DNA of 64,000 nucleotides from Begonia masoniana (Eukaryota; Streptophyta; Magnoliopsida; Cucurbitales; Begoniaceae). Below are positions 21,560 through 34,079 of the stretch, one piece after another. The position numbers were made by a program, and so were the translations under genes. The stretch is taken from contig CM039509.1 in assembly GCA_022432975.1 (NCBI GenBank), positions 23,467,432-23,531,431 of the forward strand, given 5' to 3'. Within the stretch, counting starts at the first letter, position 1. Each line of letters begins with the position of its first letter. The notes under the pieces were generated by a model that ran no database searches, had not been told where the DNA came from, and worked only from the letters and a program-made list of their open reading frames with translations.

Positions 21560-22138
21560 TTGGCGGATCGAGCTCATGGGGGTTGGTTGCTGCAGCCAGA
21601 CAAATGTTAATCCTGTGAGAAAGTATTTTTAAAAGTTATGACAAGTCCTGTATAGCTTTTGTAATTTTAAAACAATGTATAGACCTTGCATTTATGTTTT
21701 TTTTTTAACTTCTGTTTTGGTGAATTCTGGAAGTGTATGTTAGTCTGTCAAGTTTTGTATGTTTCTTGAAAATTCTTGATAATGTATGGATTTTGGTGTT
21801 GATGTTTTAAAAACCAGTCGATTGTATGTTCTGAAATATTCTAGGATTGCTTGGGATTTTCTCTTTTAGGTTGCACATGGATTTTCTCTGATTTTAGAGT
21901 TATCCATGCAGTCTGGTTTTTTAAAACTTCTGTCATGTTTTCTGATATGTCCAAAAATCATGTTTTGAATCGGGTTTTGAGGGTTTGAAACTTTTATGCC
22001 TTCTGTTTTATGCTCCCTTTTTATATGTCTTCCTGTTAAATATTGTCATTTCTGCCTTTAAAACTGTGGCATCCGCCTAAGGCTTCCGCCTATGCCTTCC
22101 GCCCTACATCTTACATCTTCCGCCTTACATATTCCACC

Positions 22139-23190
22139 TTACATCTTCCACCTTATGTCATCCACCTTACATCTTCCACCTTATGTCATCCACCTTACAT
22201 CTTCCACCTTATGTCATCCACCTTACATCTTCCACCTTATGTCATCCACCTTACATCTTCCACCTTATGTCATCCACCTTACATCTTCCACCTTATGTCA
22301 TCCACCTTACATCTTCCACCTTATGTCATCCACCTTACATCTTCCACCTTATGTCATCCACCTTACATCTTCCACCTTATGTCATCCACCTTACATCTTC
22401 CACCTTATGTCATCCACCTTACATCTTCCACCTTATGTCATCCACCTTACATCTTCCACCTTATGTCATCCACCTTACATCTTCCACCTTATGTCATCCA
22501 CCTTACATCTTCCACCTTATGTCATCCACCTTACATCTTCCACCTTATGTCATCCACCTTACATCTTCCACCTTATGTCATCCACCTTACATCTTCCACC
22601 TTATGTCATCCACCTTACATCTTCCACCTTATGTCATCCACCTTACATCTTCCACCTTATGTCATCCACCTTACATCTTCCACCTTATGTCATCCACCTT
22701 ACATCTTCCACCTTATGTCATCCACCTTACATCTTCCACCTTATGTCATCCACCTTACATCTTCCACCTTATGTCATCCACCTTACATCTTCCACCTTAT
22801 GTCATCCACCTTACATCTTCCACCTTATGTCATCCACCTTACATCTTCCACCTTATGTCATCCACCTTACATCTTCCACCTTATGTCATCCACCTTACAT
22901 CTTCCACCTTATGTCATCCACCTTACATCTTCCACCTTATGTCATCCACCTTACATCTTCCACCTTATGTCATCCACCTTACATCTTCCACCTTATGTCA
23001 TCCACCTTACATCTTCCACCTTATGTCATCCACCTTACATCTTCCACCTTATGTCATCCACCTTACATCTTCCACCTTATGTCATCCACCTTACATCTTC
23101 CACCTTATGTCATCCACCTTACATCTTCCACCTTATGTCATCCACCTTACATCTTCCACCTTATGTCATCCACCTTACATCTTCCACCCT
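22139..23190 (+). repeat. 28-bp minisatellite, about 37 near-identical copies
   Basis: The unit is two 14-mers, GTCATCCACCTTAC and ATCTTCCACCTTAT. The array is almost invariant and has no stop in any forward frame, which creates very long artificial open frames. It occurs only in the 5' LTR of element C. Confidence 0.97.
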
Positions 23191-23670
23191 ACGTCTTCCA
23201 CCTTACGTCTTCCACCTTATGTCTTCCACTATAAGTCATCCACTGTATAGTTTCCAGTTATGTTTTCCATTTCAAAGTATACTGTCATTTGTCTCCAGTC
23301 GTTCATTTCTGTCTGTTTATTTTCATCGTCTGTTTCTGTCATCCTGCTCTAGTCTAGAGAGGGTACTCATCCAAATTTTTAGTGTTCCAGTATTCCTGTT
23401 TTTCTACCAGAACCTTGTTTAAGTCGAAGTCAAGTCCTAGTGAAAATCTCATAATTATTTTCATTTCTCCCTGCTTTCTGTCTTCTGTTATTTGTTTATG
23501 AAGTCCGATTTTAATATGCCCTCCAGTTCCATTTCCAAACAAAATTTATACTCTGTGTAAAGTTTTCAAAAGTTTTATAAATGTTTCGAAAAAAAAATTA
23601 GTCCACATTTTTGAAATGTCCGGAGTGATGGCTCCTCGACCCCGATCGGGTCCAGGGTCGTCACAGTTAT

Positions 23671-26119
23671 TGTGACAGCCCGAAACCGGATCCCGGTCGG
23701 GGTCCGGGATCGGAGCCATCACTCCGGGACAGATAACAGAAAACAGGGGCTGTATTTATTTTGTACATTATATTTTTAAAATCTTGGCAGAGAGAGAGAG
23801 TTCTCTGCAGCTGAAAACAAAACAGGTTTCAACAATGGGTAGCAGAAGAAAACCGAAATACAGGAAGGATGACAGAAGGAAAGCAGGAAGACAGGGATAT
23901 TAAAGAGAACTTAAACTGGGGAAGAAACATACTGTGGAAGGCTATAGTATATAACAGAAAACCATGGACAAATCGGAAATGGATAACAGAAGAGAAGAAG
24001 TGGCGAAGAAATTAAATAAACAGAATAAACAGGAAATAAAAACAGAAGAACGTAAGCATAAGGATGGCGGAGGGCTTAGTTTAATAAGAGCATCGGTGGA
24101 TACAGATACGACAAAGTAGATGGCGCCAACCGGAAGATACAGGCAAATAACAAAATCGACAGAAGGTGATGACGTCAGCCGGAAGATGGGTGACGTCAGT
24201 CGGAAGATACAGGCAATAACGGAGTCGGCAGAAGGTGATGACGTCAGCCAGAAGATGGGTGACGTTAGTCGGAAGATACAGGCAATAACAGAATCGGCAG
24301 AAGGTGATGACGTCAGCCGGAAGATGGGTGACGTCAGCTGGAAGATGTGTTTTAAAACAGGCGGAATTGCACTACTCACCGGTGGATCGAGTATGACAAA
24401 ATAGATGACGTCATTGGAAGATGTGATGACATCATTGGCATATTTAGTGAACATGATCGGAAGATGCAGTTTTTAAGGCAAAACTTGACAACTTTGACAG
24501 GAAGGCATACGAACAGAGGGCATAAAAACAGAAGACATACACGTCTCAGATTCTCAAACCACATCAAAACATGGTTCTCGAGCACGATAGAAGCCATACA
24601 GGTTTTGGACCTTCATTACAAAAGACAGGTTTCAAGAAAACGAACTGCATGGATAGCTCTAAAACCAGAAACTATCCATGCACAGACTAACATAAAATAT
24701 TCCAAACAAATTCCAGAATACTTCAAACATAATTCAATTGTCAAATACAGAGGTTTTAAACATCAACACAGGTTCCATACATCGTTTTACAAACCACCAG
24801 TAGTACAGAACTGGACCTACGTTTCAAATGTTTTAAAACTTCAAAAGATGATACAATATTGGACATAACTTCAGAAAACACATTCTCACAGGATTAACTC
24901 TTGTTTGACTGCAGCAGCCAAACCTCGTGAGCTCGATCCTCCAACTACATCAGCTCGTCATTTTGAGGCACAAGGTCCTCATCTGGAGTGTCCGTACCTA
25001 CAACAGGGAGTTCATCTATGAGCCTAGAGCTCAATAAGAACATACTAGAATGCAGTGTGCATATGCTATGCATGAACATTTTCAAATACATGAACATTAC
25101 ATTACATTATATTTCACTGGACAGGAAGGTATAAGTGGGAAGAAGAGCTGGCGCGACAGGAGTACATGCCACAACAGGACATAACAGGAGTACATGACAA
25201 GATGTCAGTCCTCATTCACACTTAACCATACATTTCATTACAGGTTTTATCTTACTTAACTTCAAATCGTGTGCAGAAAACATTTTCATGACTTTCAGAG
25301 AAAACGTGTATGCATGAACATTCATAGACAGTCGACAGAATAATAAGTAGAATATAAAACAGAACACACTTAACCTAAAACATAACCTATAGTTCAACTA
25401 CCCAACAGAAATCCCGACAACATAAAACCTAGTACCTCCTTATTGTAGAGCCTTAAGGGCCAAACCTATAAGTATGAACTTACCTGTCTGCTGCGGTGTA
25501 AGATGCTCGAATGTCCCTGGAAGGCTCGGATCTGTAGTACGCATGTAAAGGAATTAAACAGCTACAAATGCTAACTAATAAGTTGGTAAGATATGCAGCA
25601 GACTCTACTCAATCGTTCAGAACACAGTCTATCGTGTTTTTATCCAAAACAGAAGTTTATTCCATATTATCGTAATCTTTAACTCCAACAAGAACTCACA
25701 TTATAACCTATTCAACTTGATAACTTTTGCGGATGATTACCTTTGTTGGAAGAAACAGAAGAAAAATTGGGAAAGCAAAGTGTTGGTATTTTGTCAAAAT
25801 CGCCAGAAAGAAAGAACAGGGAGTAGTGGGAAGAAACAGATGAGAAGTGAGGGTTTCACGAAGGAGGAAGAACTTAGTTTCTTCACCAAGTCGCCAGATG
25901 TCACTCAATCATTGGCTATCTCCCACCAACCTTAATTTCTCCCCAATTTACCCTTCTATGCCTTTTAAACTTAGTGTTTAGTTTAGTTTTACATTAGTTA
26001 GGTCCTCTCCACACTAAATGCTCCAAAATTTACAATAAAATAGTTATTGTATTTATGGCAATTTAAATCCATACAATAATTCAACAGAATATTACACGGC
26101 CAAAATGCCGGGTGTTACA
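23671..26119 (-). repeat. 3' LTR of element B (family 3)
   Basis: 2449 bp; on the minus strand it starts TGTAACACCCGGCATT at 26119 and ends GGGCTGTCACA at 23671. The 5' LTR is 176 bp shorter, mainly through loss of a segment corresponding to about 24430-24600 and a smaller one near 23965. A mini-exon (25531-25484, acceptor TACAG, donor AG|GTAAGT) and a 51-nt acidic frame (24995-24945, ACG in place of ATG) are visible. Confidence 0.94.
24165..24430 (-). repeat. Array of TGACGTCA palindromes with CATCTTCCG spacers
   Basis: Several TGACGTCA or one-mismatch copies alternate with CGGAAGAT and CGGCAGAAGGTGA. TGACGTCA is the consensus C-box/CRE for bZIP (including TGA) factors, so this could act as a regulatory array. 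Homologous arrays lie at about 31205-31480, 49676-49860, 51199-51310 and 58205-58590. The reading frame through them is an artefact. Confidence 0.85.
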
Positions 26120-26159
26120 TTCCACCCACCTTAACATAAATTTTGTCCCCAAAATATGC

Positions 26160-28855
26160 CTAAGCAAAGAGGTCCGGATACTGTGCTCTAACATCTGCTT
26201 GTCTTTCCCACGTGGCCTCCTTCACATTGTGGTTGCGCCATAACACTTTTACCAGTGGAACCACCTTGTTTCGCAATACTTTGAGTGACATATCCAATAT
26301 CTGTATAGGCCTTTCTTCATATGTCAGCGTCGGCATGATATCAAAGTTCACCTGTTTTACGATCTGAGTTGGGTCTCGTACACATTTTCTCAGCATCGAA
26401 ACATGGAAGACATTGTGAACTCCATCCATTGACGCTGGTAGCTGTAGTCTGTAGGCCATGTTTCTCACACGCTTCAGGATGGGAAAAGGGCCAATGAACC
26501 GTGGGCTGAGCTTTCCTTTCTTACCGAATCTCATTACGCCCTTGAAAGGCGACACCTTCAGGAATACTTCATCGCCTTCGGCAAACTCTAAGTCCCTTCT
26601 TCTGTGGTCTGCATAGCTTTTCTGTCAACTTTGGGCAATCTTTATTCGTTGCTTGATAGCAGTTATCACCTCGGACATCTGCTGTAATATCTCAGGGCCG
26701 ATAAGCTTGGTTTCTCCGACCTTATCCCAACACAATGGGGATCTACACTTTCTACCGTAGAGAGCTTCATATGGAGCCATGCCAATTGTAGCCTTATAGC
26801 TATTGTTGTAAGCGAACTCCACAAGCGGTAGGTATCTACTCCAAGGAGCATGAAATTCCAGCACGCACGACCTTAACATATCCTCCAGTACTTGGATTGT
26901 TCTCTCAGATTGTCCGTCAGTTTGTGGATGAAACGCCGTGCTGAAATCCAACTTGGTGCCCAGAGAGTTCTGCAAACTTTTCCAAAACCTGGAAGTGAAT
27001 CTGGGATCACGGTCTGAGACGATCGACACAGGAACGCCATGCAGTTTAATAATCTCGCTAATATACAGCTCTGCATACTGATCCATAGAGTACGTTGTCT
27101 TCACAGGTAGAAAGTGGGCCGACTTTGTCAATCTGTTTACTATGACCCATATGCTATTGTGGCCTTTAGCTGTCCTTGGAAGGCCAACAACAAAGTCCAT
27201 TGTGATGTTCTCCCACTTCCATTCGGGAATCGGAAGAGGCTGAAGTGTTCCACTTGGTCGTTGATGTTCAGCTTTGACTTGTTGACATATCATACAAGAC
27301 TCCACATACTTGGCCACTTCATTCTTCATATTCGGCCACCAGAAGTGAAGTTTCAAGTCTTGATACATCTTTATGCTTTCAGGATGCACAGAGAAAGAAG
27401 ATGAATGGGCTTCCGATAAGATGTGCTTCCGTAGCTCTTCGTCTTTCGGAACATACCATCTGTTTTTGAACTTCAGAACTCCATCTCCTGAATAACTGAA
27501 ATCGAAAGAAGCCATTGGTACTTTGCTCACCATATCAGCCATCTCCTTTGAGTTGGTCTTCTGGGCTTCCTTAATGCGGTCCAGGACGGTTAGCCGTAGG
27601 GTTAAGTCTGCTAGTATGGCTGATAGCCCAGAAACTATCTCTATAGCAAACTTCTGTTTCTCCGTCCTCAAAGGCATTGATACGGTCGACATAACTAGTT
27701 GCACAGTAGCTGACATCCTGCTCAGTGCATCAGCTACCACATTAGCTTTACCAGGGTGGTATTTGATCTCAACATCGTAATCTTTCACAAATTCTAACGA
27801 CCGCCTCTGCCTCATATTCAACTCTTTCTGAGTAAAGAGGTACCTCAAACTCTTGTGATCAGAAACTACCTCACATGATTGCCCGTACAAATCGTGTCTC
27901 CATACTTTCAGCGCAAATACAACTGTCGCTAACTCAAGGTCGTGAGTAGGGTAGTTTTCTTCATGGCTCTTCAATTGTCGGGATGCGTATGCTACCACTT
28001 TCCCTTCTTGCATTAGTACACATCCCAAGCCAATCTTTGACACATCACAGTATACGCTGAATTTACCATCTTCAACTGGCAATACTAACAGAGGAGCAGT
28101 GGTTAATTTCTGCTTAAGTGTCTGAAAGCTCACCTCACATGCTTCAGACCACTTGAACTTGATTTTCTTCCTCGTTAAGCTGGTCATAGGTTTCGCTATC
28201 ACCGAAAATCCTTTGATAAACTTTCTGTAATAACCAGCTAACCCGATAAAACTCCGTACCTCACTGGCATTCCTCGGCCTTGGCCATTCTTTCACTGCCA
28301 GAATCTTGGCTGGATCCACGGACACTCCTTCTGCCGACACCACATGGCCTAAGAAGTTAATCCTGCTCAACCAGAACTCTCACTTCGACAGTTTTGCATA
28401 CAACTAGTGTTGTTTCAGAGTCGACAGCATAATTGCCAAGTGCTCCTCGTGCTCGGCCTCACTTCTGGTGTAAACCAGGATGTCGTCGATGAAGACAATT
28501 ACAAATTTATCCAAGAAGTCTTGGAATATCCTGTTCATCAAGTCCATAAATGCCGCCGGAGCATTAGTTAACCCGAACGACATCACCAAGAACTCGTAAT
28601 GCCCGTACCGGGTCCTGAAGGCGGTCTTTGGAATATCATCTGCTCTAACCTTCAACTGGTAATAACAAGAGCGCAAGTCAATCTTAGAAAATACCCGAGC
28701 CCCCTGTAGCTGGTTGAATAAATCATCAATTCTTGGCAACGGGTACTTATTTCTGATAGTCAACTTGTTCAGCTCACGGTAGTCAATACACATCCGTAGG
28801 GACCCATCCTTCTTCTTGACAAACAAGACGGGAGCACCCACGGAGAGAAACTAGG
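26160..28855 (-). pseudogene. pol: Element B reverse transcriptase, RNase H, integrase and chromodomain
   Basis: Running from 28841 downward: [23 protein letters not shown] (RT centre), then a stop in LKQH*LYAKLSK and another in the next line. RNase H and integrase are open from 28370 to 26625, with [43 protein letters not shown] and [11 protein letters not shown] further stop separates the C-terminal part (26555-26160) with LTYEERPIQIL and EATWERQ, ending RAQYPDLFA at a natural stop. One base is missing at the SPWGAP motif (ACCCACGG versus ACCCCACGG in H), shifting protease out of frame. Confidence 0.93.
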
Positions 28856-29578
28856 GCGCACAAAGCCCTTGTCCACCAACTCTTTTAGCTGAGTCTTCAA
28901 CTCCCTCAGCTCAATTGGCGCCATACGGTATGGATTCTTCGACACCGGTTAAGCACCATGATACACATCGATCTCAAACTCTATCTCACGATCCGGTGGC
29001 AATCCCGGTAGGTCATCTAAGAAAACCTCAGGGAAGTCTCGAACCACCGGAATATATCGAAGTTCGACTTCACCATGCCTCCGAACATCTACTACGTGGG
29101 CAAGAAATCCGACACATCCTGACCTCATCAGCTGTTGAGCTTTCAAGGAGGATATAACAGGCATAATATGTTTCTTCGGTATTGCCTGATAGGAGAACTT
29201 TACCTCGTTCGGGCGCTTAAAAGACACGAGCCCGTACCTGCAGTTGATGGTGGCGTGATATCTAAACAGCCAGTCCATCCCCAGAATAACATCGTACCCT
29301 TTCATACCGATGACGATAAGGTTGGCGTACAATTTCTGGTCTCCTACCGTCACTATATCACCCCGCACCACCTGCTCAGAGTGCATAAACTCTCTGGACG
29401 GTAGCATAATGTTGTAGGGCTGATCTGACGACGTACAACAAAACTTTTGTCTAACTACGAAGTCCATGGCCACAAACAAAAGTGTGGCCCCCGTGTCCCA
29501 TAAGGTATAAGCAGGTGTATCACATATTATAATCGTACCGGTAATTGCCGTGTGCAGATCATCACCATCAACATCTTC
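28856..29578 (-). pseudogene. Element B protease region
   Basis: Contains LWDTGAT with an intact D-T-G but altered following residues (ATLLF instead of ATHSF), and the conserved VILGMDWL and LPPDREIEF segments. It is out of frame with gag because 10 bp are missing at the junction, where H retains the residues PRVFA. Inactive by frameshift. Confidence 0.85.
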
Positions 29579-30564
29579 CATCATTGCAGTACTGCAAGGT
29601 TTGGTCTCGTGTCCGGCATCGGGCAATCTCGAACATGATGGCCTCCTTTGCCACATCGGAAACATTGGCCAGTAAAGAGCCTGCAGTCTCCCGTATGATT
29701 TCTCTGACAGCGCTGGCATACGGGAAGAGGAGCTCCCATAGGTCTTTTCCCTTTGTCTTGGTAAACAGCAGCCTCATTTGGTCTTTTCACACCTCTGTTA
29801 TGCTGCTGCCGTAGTTGCCCAAACTGTCCCTTTTGTTGTTGTTGTTGCTGCTGAGGGGCATCCTGCATGATTCTCTTTTATGTATATCTCTGAGCCTTTG
29901 CCTCTAAGGCTTCCAACTGATAAGCCTTAGCTTCCACCTTTGTGTATGGGGCCTCATCAAATCCCCCGTATGTAGGCCCTTGTCAGAGGTCCATCTTCAA
30001 ACCTTGGATAAACTGATGCACCTTATTTTCATCAGTGGCCACTAGGTGGGGTGCATAACGGGATAGTGTATCGAACTTCTGAACATACTCGGCCACCGTT
30101 CCAAACTGTCGTAGTCGAGCGAATTCCTGTAACTTCTCCTTCCTCATGCTGCGGTCAAAGTATTTCTCGTAGAAGAGTTTTTTAAACCTCTCCCAGCTTA
30201 ATGCCACAGTGGTTGACTGCACTGTATCCCACCAAAATCCAGCACTCTTTGTGAGATTAAACGAGGCACATATCACTTTCTTATTTTCCTCCACCTCTGC
30301 ATAATTCAACATGAGTTCAATCTGCCGGATCCATTCCTCAGCATGAGTAGGGTCCGTCGATAATCCATCTAATGCAGGCGGCTGGAGTAGCCGAAAGCTT
30401 TCTCCACTAGAGTCACGTGGAGCATTTGCATGGTTATTATTATTCCCATTATCTTCTCTGGCCATCATGCGTTCCATCATTCGTGATTGAATGCCGACCA
30501 ACTCGGTTAGACGATCGAGGGCGTCGCCTCTGTCATTTGCATCACCCTGATTTCCTCTCACAAT
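29579..30564 (-). pseudogene. gag: Element B gag, start codon lost
   Basis: The gag domain (GFWWDTVQST, FYEKYFDRSM), glutamine run (about seven Q) and zinc knuckle CFRCGKGGHHVRDC are all visible. The initiating ATG of element H (MVRGNQGD) is ATT here (30562-30564). Internal stops occur at about 29983 (TGA) and in RYT*KRIM. Frame is otherwise retained to the 10-bp deletion at the protease junction. Confidence 0.9.
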
Positions 30565-30707
30565 TCTAGAAAATCCTATAAACATAATAACTAATTTAAA
30601 TAAACAGAACTTTTACAGAAACTTAAACACTTACAGTTGGTGGAGCGATCTCACGTGGCGGGTTGCGCAGTCAGACATTTCACAGAATCAGTTTTAAAAC
30701 CCTGTCT

Positions 30708-30718
30708 CTCTGATACCA
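30708..30718 (-). other. Primer-binding site of element B
   Basis: On the minus strand TGGTATCAGAG starts four bases inside the 5' LTR boundary (30723), matching initiator tRNA-Met priming used by all long-LTR elements here. Confidence 0.88.
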
Positions 30719-30722
30719 TAAC

Positions 30723-32995
30723 TGTGACAGCCCGAAACCGGATCCCGGTCGGGGTCCGGGATCGGAGCCATCACTCCGGGACAGATAACAGAAAACAGGG
30801 ACTGTATTTATTTTGTACATTATATTTTTAAAATCTTGGCAGAGAGAAAGAGTTCTCTGCAGCTGAAAACAAAACAGGTTTCAACAATGGGTAGCAGAAG
30901 AAAACCGAAATGCAGGAAGGATGACAGAAGGAAAGCAGGAAGACAGGGATATTAAAGAGAACTTAAATTGGGGAAGAAACATACTGTGGAAGGCTACAGT
31001 ATATAACAGAAAACCATGGATAACAGAAGAGAAGAAGTGGCGAAGAAATTAAATAAACAGAATAAACAGGAAATAAAAATAGAAGAACGTAAGCATAAGG
31101 CTGGCGGAGGGCTTAGTTTAATAAGAGCATCGGTGGATACAGATACGACAAAGTAGATGGCGCCAACCGGAAGATACAAGCAAATAAAAAAATCGGCAGA
31201 AGGTGATGACGTCAGCCGGAAGATGGGTGACGTCAGTCGGAAGATACAGGCAATAACGGAGTTGGCAGAAGGTGATGACGTCAGCCAGAAGATGGATGAC
31301 ATCAGCCGGAAGATACAGGCAATAACAGAATCGGCAGAAGGTGATGACGTCAGCCGGAAGATGGGTGACGTCAGCCGGAAGATGTGTTTTAAAACAGGCA
31401 GAATTGCACTACTCACCGGTGGATCGAGTAAGACAGAATAGATGACGTCATCGGAAGATGTGATGACGTCATCGGCAGATTTAGACCTTCATTACAAAAG
31501 ACAGGTTTCAAGAAAACGAACTGCATGGATAGCTATAAAACCAGAAACTATCCATGCACAGACTAACATAAAATATTCCAAACAAATTCCAGAATACTTC
31601 AAACATAATTCAACTGTCAAATACAGAGGTTTTAAACATCAACACAGGTTCCATACATCGTTTTACAAACCACCAGTAGTACAGAACTGGACCTACGTTT
31701 CAAATTTTTTAAAACTTCAAAAGATGATACAATATTGGACATAACTTCAAAAAACACATTCTCACAGGATTAACTCTTGTCTGACTGCAGCAGCCAAACC
31801 TCGTGAGCTCGATCCTCCAACTACATCAGCTCGTCATTTTGAGGCACAAGGTCCTCATCTGGAGTGTCCGTACCTACAACAGGGAGTTCATCTATGAGCC
31901 TAGAGCTCAGTAAGAACATACTAGAATGCAGTGTGCATATGCTATGCATGAACATTTTCAAATACATGAACATTACATTACATTACATTTCACTGGACAG
32001 GAAAGTATAAGAGGGTAGAAGAGCTGGCGCGACAGGAGTACATGCCACAACAGGACATAACAGGAGTACATAACAGGATGCCAATCCTCATTCACACTTA
32101 ACCATACATTTCATTACAGGTTTTATCTTACTTAACTTCAAATCGTGTGCAGAAAACATTTTCATGACTTTCAGAGAAAACGTGTATGCATGAACATTCA
32201 TAGACAGGCAACAGAATAATAAGCAGAATATAAAACAGAACACACTTAACATAAAACTTAACCTATAGTTCAACTACCCAACAGAAAACCCGACAACATA
32301 AAACCCAGTACCTCCTTATTGTAGGGCCTTAAGGGCCAAACCTATAAGTATGAACTTACCTGTCTGCTACGGTGTAAGATGCTCGAATGTCCTTGGAACG
32401 CTCGGATCTATAGTACGCATGTAAAGAAATTAAACAGCTGCAAATGCTAACTAATAAGTTGGTAAGATATGCAGCAGACTCTACTCAATCCTTCAGAACA
32501 CAGTCTATCGTGTTTTTATCCAAAACAGAAGTTTATTCCATATTATCGTAATCTTTAACTCCAACAAGAACTCATATTATAACATATTCAACTTGATAAC
32601 TTTTGTGGATGATTACCTTTGTTGGAAGAAACAGAAGAAAAACTGGGAAAGCAAAGTGTTGGTATTTTGTCAAAATCGCCAGAAAGAAAGAACAGGGAGT
32701 AGTGGGAAGAAACAGATGAGAAGTGAGGGTTTCACGAAGGAGGAAGAACTTAGCTTCTTCACCAAGTCGCCAGATGTCACTCAACCATTGGCTATCTCCC
32801 ACCAACCTTAATTTCTCCCCAATTTACCCTTCCATGCCTTTTAAACTTAGTGTTTAGTTTAGTTTTACATTAGTTAGGTCCTCTCCACACTAAATGCTCC
32901 AAAATTTACAATAAAATAGTTATTGTATTTATGGAAATTTAAATTCATACAATAATTCAACATAATATTACACGGCCAAAATGGCGAGTGTTACA
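30723..32995 (-). repeat. 5' LTR of element B (family 3)
   Basis: 2273 bp, TG...CA ends. Close to the 3' copy with scattered substitutions and deletions as noted. It contains the same TGACGTCA array (about 31205-31480) and the same acidic 51-nt frame with ACG start near 31832-31882. Confidence 0.94.
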
Positions 32996-32999
32996 GTTA

Positions 33000-33011
33000 T
33001 GGTATTAGAGC
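33000..33011 (+). other. Primer-binding site of element C, reunited after element B
   Basis: TGGTATTAGAGC differs at one base from TGGTATCAGAGC. Its first base is the last base of the GTTAT duplication created by element B, so B landed on the LTR/primer-site boundary of C. Confidence 0.88.
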
Positions 33012-33152
33012 TACCGGGTTTTAAAAGCGGTTCTGGACAAATTTCTGGTTGCGCAACCCGCCACGTGAGATTGCTCCGCCAACTGTAAGTGTTTAAGTTC
33101 CCGTAAAGTCTATTTATTAAATTTGATTATTGTTTATAGGATTTTTTTATAG

Positions 33153-34079
33153 ATGGGGAGAAGGCATCAGGATGAAGCAAGCGATAGTGCCAGGGCCATC
33201 GATCGCTTAACCGAGCTGGTCGGCATTCAGTCTCGCATGATGGCTGAAAATGGGAACAATAACAATGCTAATGCTCCACGTGATACTAGTGGAGAGAGAT
33301 TCCGACGACTCCAACCGCCTGTGTTTGATGGATTATCAACAGATCCTACTCACGCCGAATAATGGATCCGGCAGATCGAACGTATGTTGAATTATGCAGA
33401 AGTGGAGAAAAATAAGAAAGTGATATGCGCCTCGTTTAATCTCACCAAGAGTGCTGGATTTTGGTGGGACACAGTGTAGTCAACCACTGTGGCATTAAGC
33501 TGGGGAGGGACTCAAAAGACTCTTCTATGAAAATACTTTGACCGCAGTATGAGGAAGGAGAAGTTGCTAGAATTCTCTCGTTATGCACCTCACCTAGTGG
33601 CCACCGACGAGAATAAGGTACACCAATTTATTCAGGGTCTGAAGCTGGACCTCTTACGGGGGATTACAACCGGGGGATTCGTCGAGGCCTCATATGCGAA
33701 GGTAGTGGCCAAGGCTTATCATTTTGAAGCCTTAGAGGTGAAGTCTCAGAAATATAGAGATACGTCAAAGAGAACCTTACATGATGCCCTTCTACAGCAA
33801 CAACAACAAAGGGGTCAGTTTGGGCAATCACAACAGCAACAGAACAGAGGTGTTAATAGACCTAATGAGGTTTCTATTTATCAGGACAGGGGGAAAAGAC
33901 TTATGAGAGCTCCTCAGCTTCCTGTATGCCCACGTTGCCAGAGAAATCATACGGGGGAGTGTAGGCTCTTTACTGGCCGATGCTTCCGATGTGACAAGGA
34001 GGGCCACCAAGTCTGGGATTTTCTGGTGCCTGACATGAGGCTGAATCGTGTCGTGCCAAGAGTGTTTGCTATGATATAG
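33153..34079 (+). pseudogene. gag: Element C gag
   Basis: The ATG at 33153 (MGRRHQDEASDSAR) follows a leader containing AACTGTAAGT and TTTATAG. Stops occur at 33360 (TAA) and about 33477 (TAG in place of the Gln of TVQSTT). A deletion removes residues between KLLEF and SRYAPH. The zinc knuckle reads CFRCDKEGHQVWDF, so the last Cys is lost. TAG at 34077-34079 ends the frame before protease. Confidence 0.9.

Larger units (their letters stand above)
20543..23665 (+). repeat. 5' LTR of element C (family 3), expanded to 3123 bp
   Basis: Starts TGTAACACCCGGCAAT and ends GGGTCGTCACA. It is homologous to the 3' LTR at both ends but is 575 bp longer because of a 28-bp tandem array. A donor-like CAG|GTAAGT lies at 20990 and a short acidic frame at 21509-21559, whose acceptor-like TGTAG is mutated to TGTAA in this copy. 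Confidence 0.94.
23671..32995 (-). mobile_element. Element B: Tekay-type chromovirus inserted in the primer site of element C
   Basis: LTRs at 23671-26119 and 30723-32995, TG...CA ends, perfect GTTAT duplications (23666-23670, 32996-33000). Orientation is minus: primer site at 30708-30718, purine tract at 26120-26134. GTTAT plus the following GGTATTAGAGC reconstitutes the spacer and primer site of element C. Confidence 0.97.

Noticed and set aside
22139..23190. Possible CRISPR array (28-bp repeats)
   Set aside because: Units are directly adjacent with no variable spacers, no cas genes are near, and the context is a plant LTR.
22043..23422. A 459-codon open frame with repeated HLPPYVIHLTSSTLCHPPYIF
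   Set aside because: It is the translation of the 28-bp minisatellite, which has no stop in any forward frame; all three frames are long and periodic. There is no sign of a gene.
24120..24404. Small protein frames such as those with EGDDVSRKMGDVSRK in LTRs of B and H
   Set aside because: They follow the TGACGTCA/CGGAAGAT array in one frame and change with array length; no conserved start or stop.
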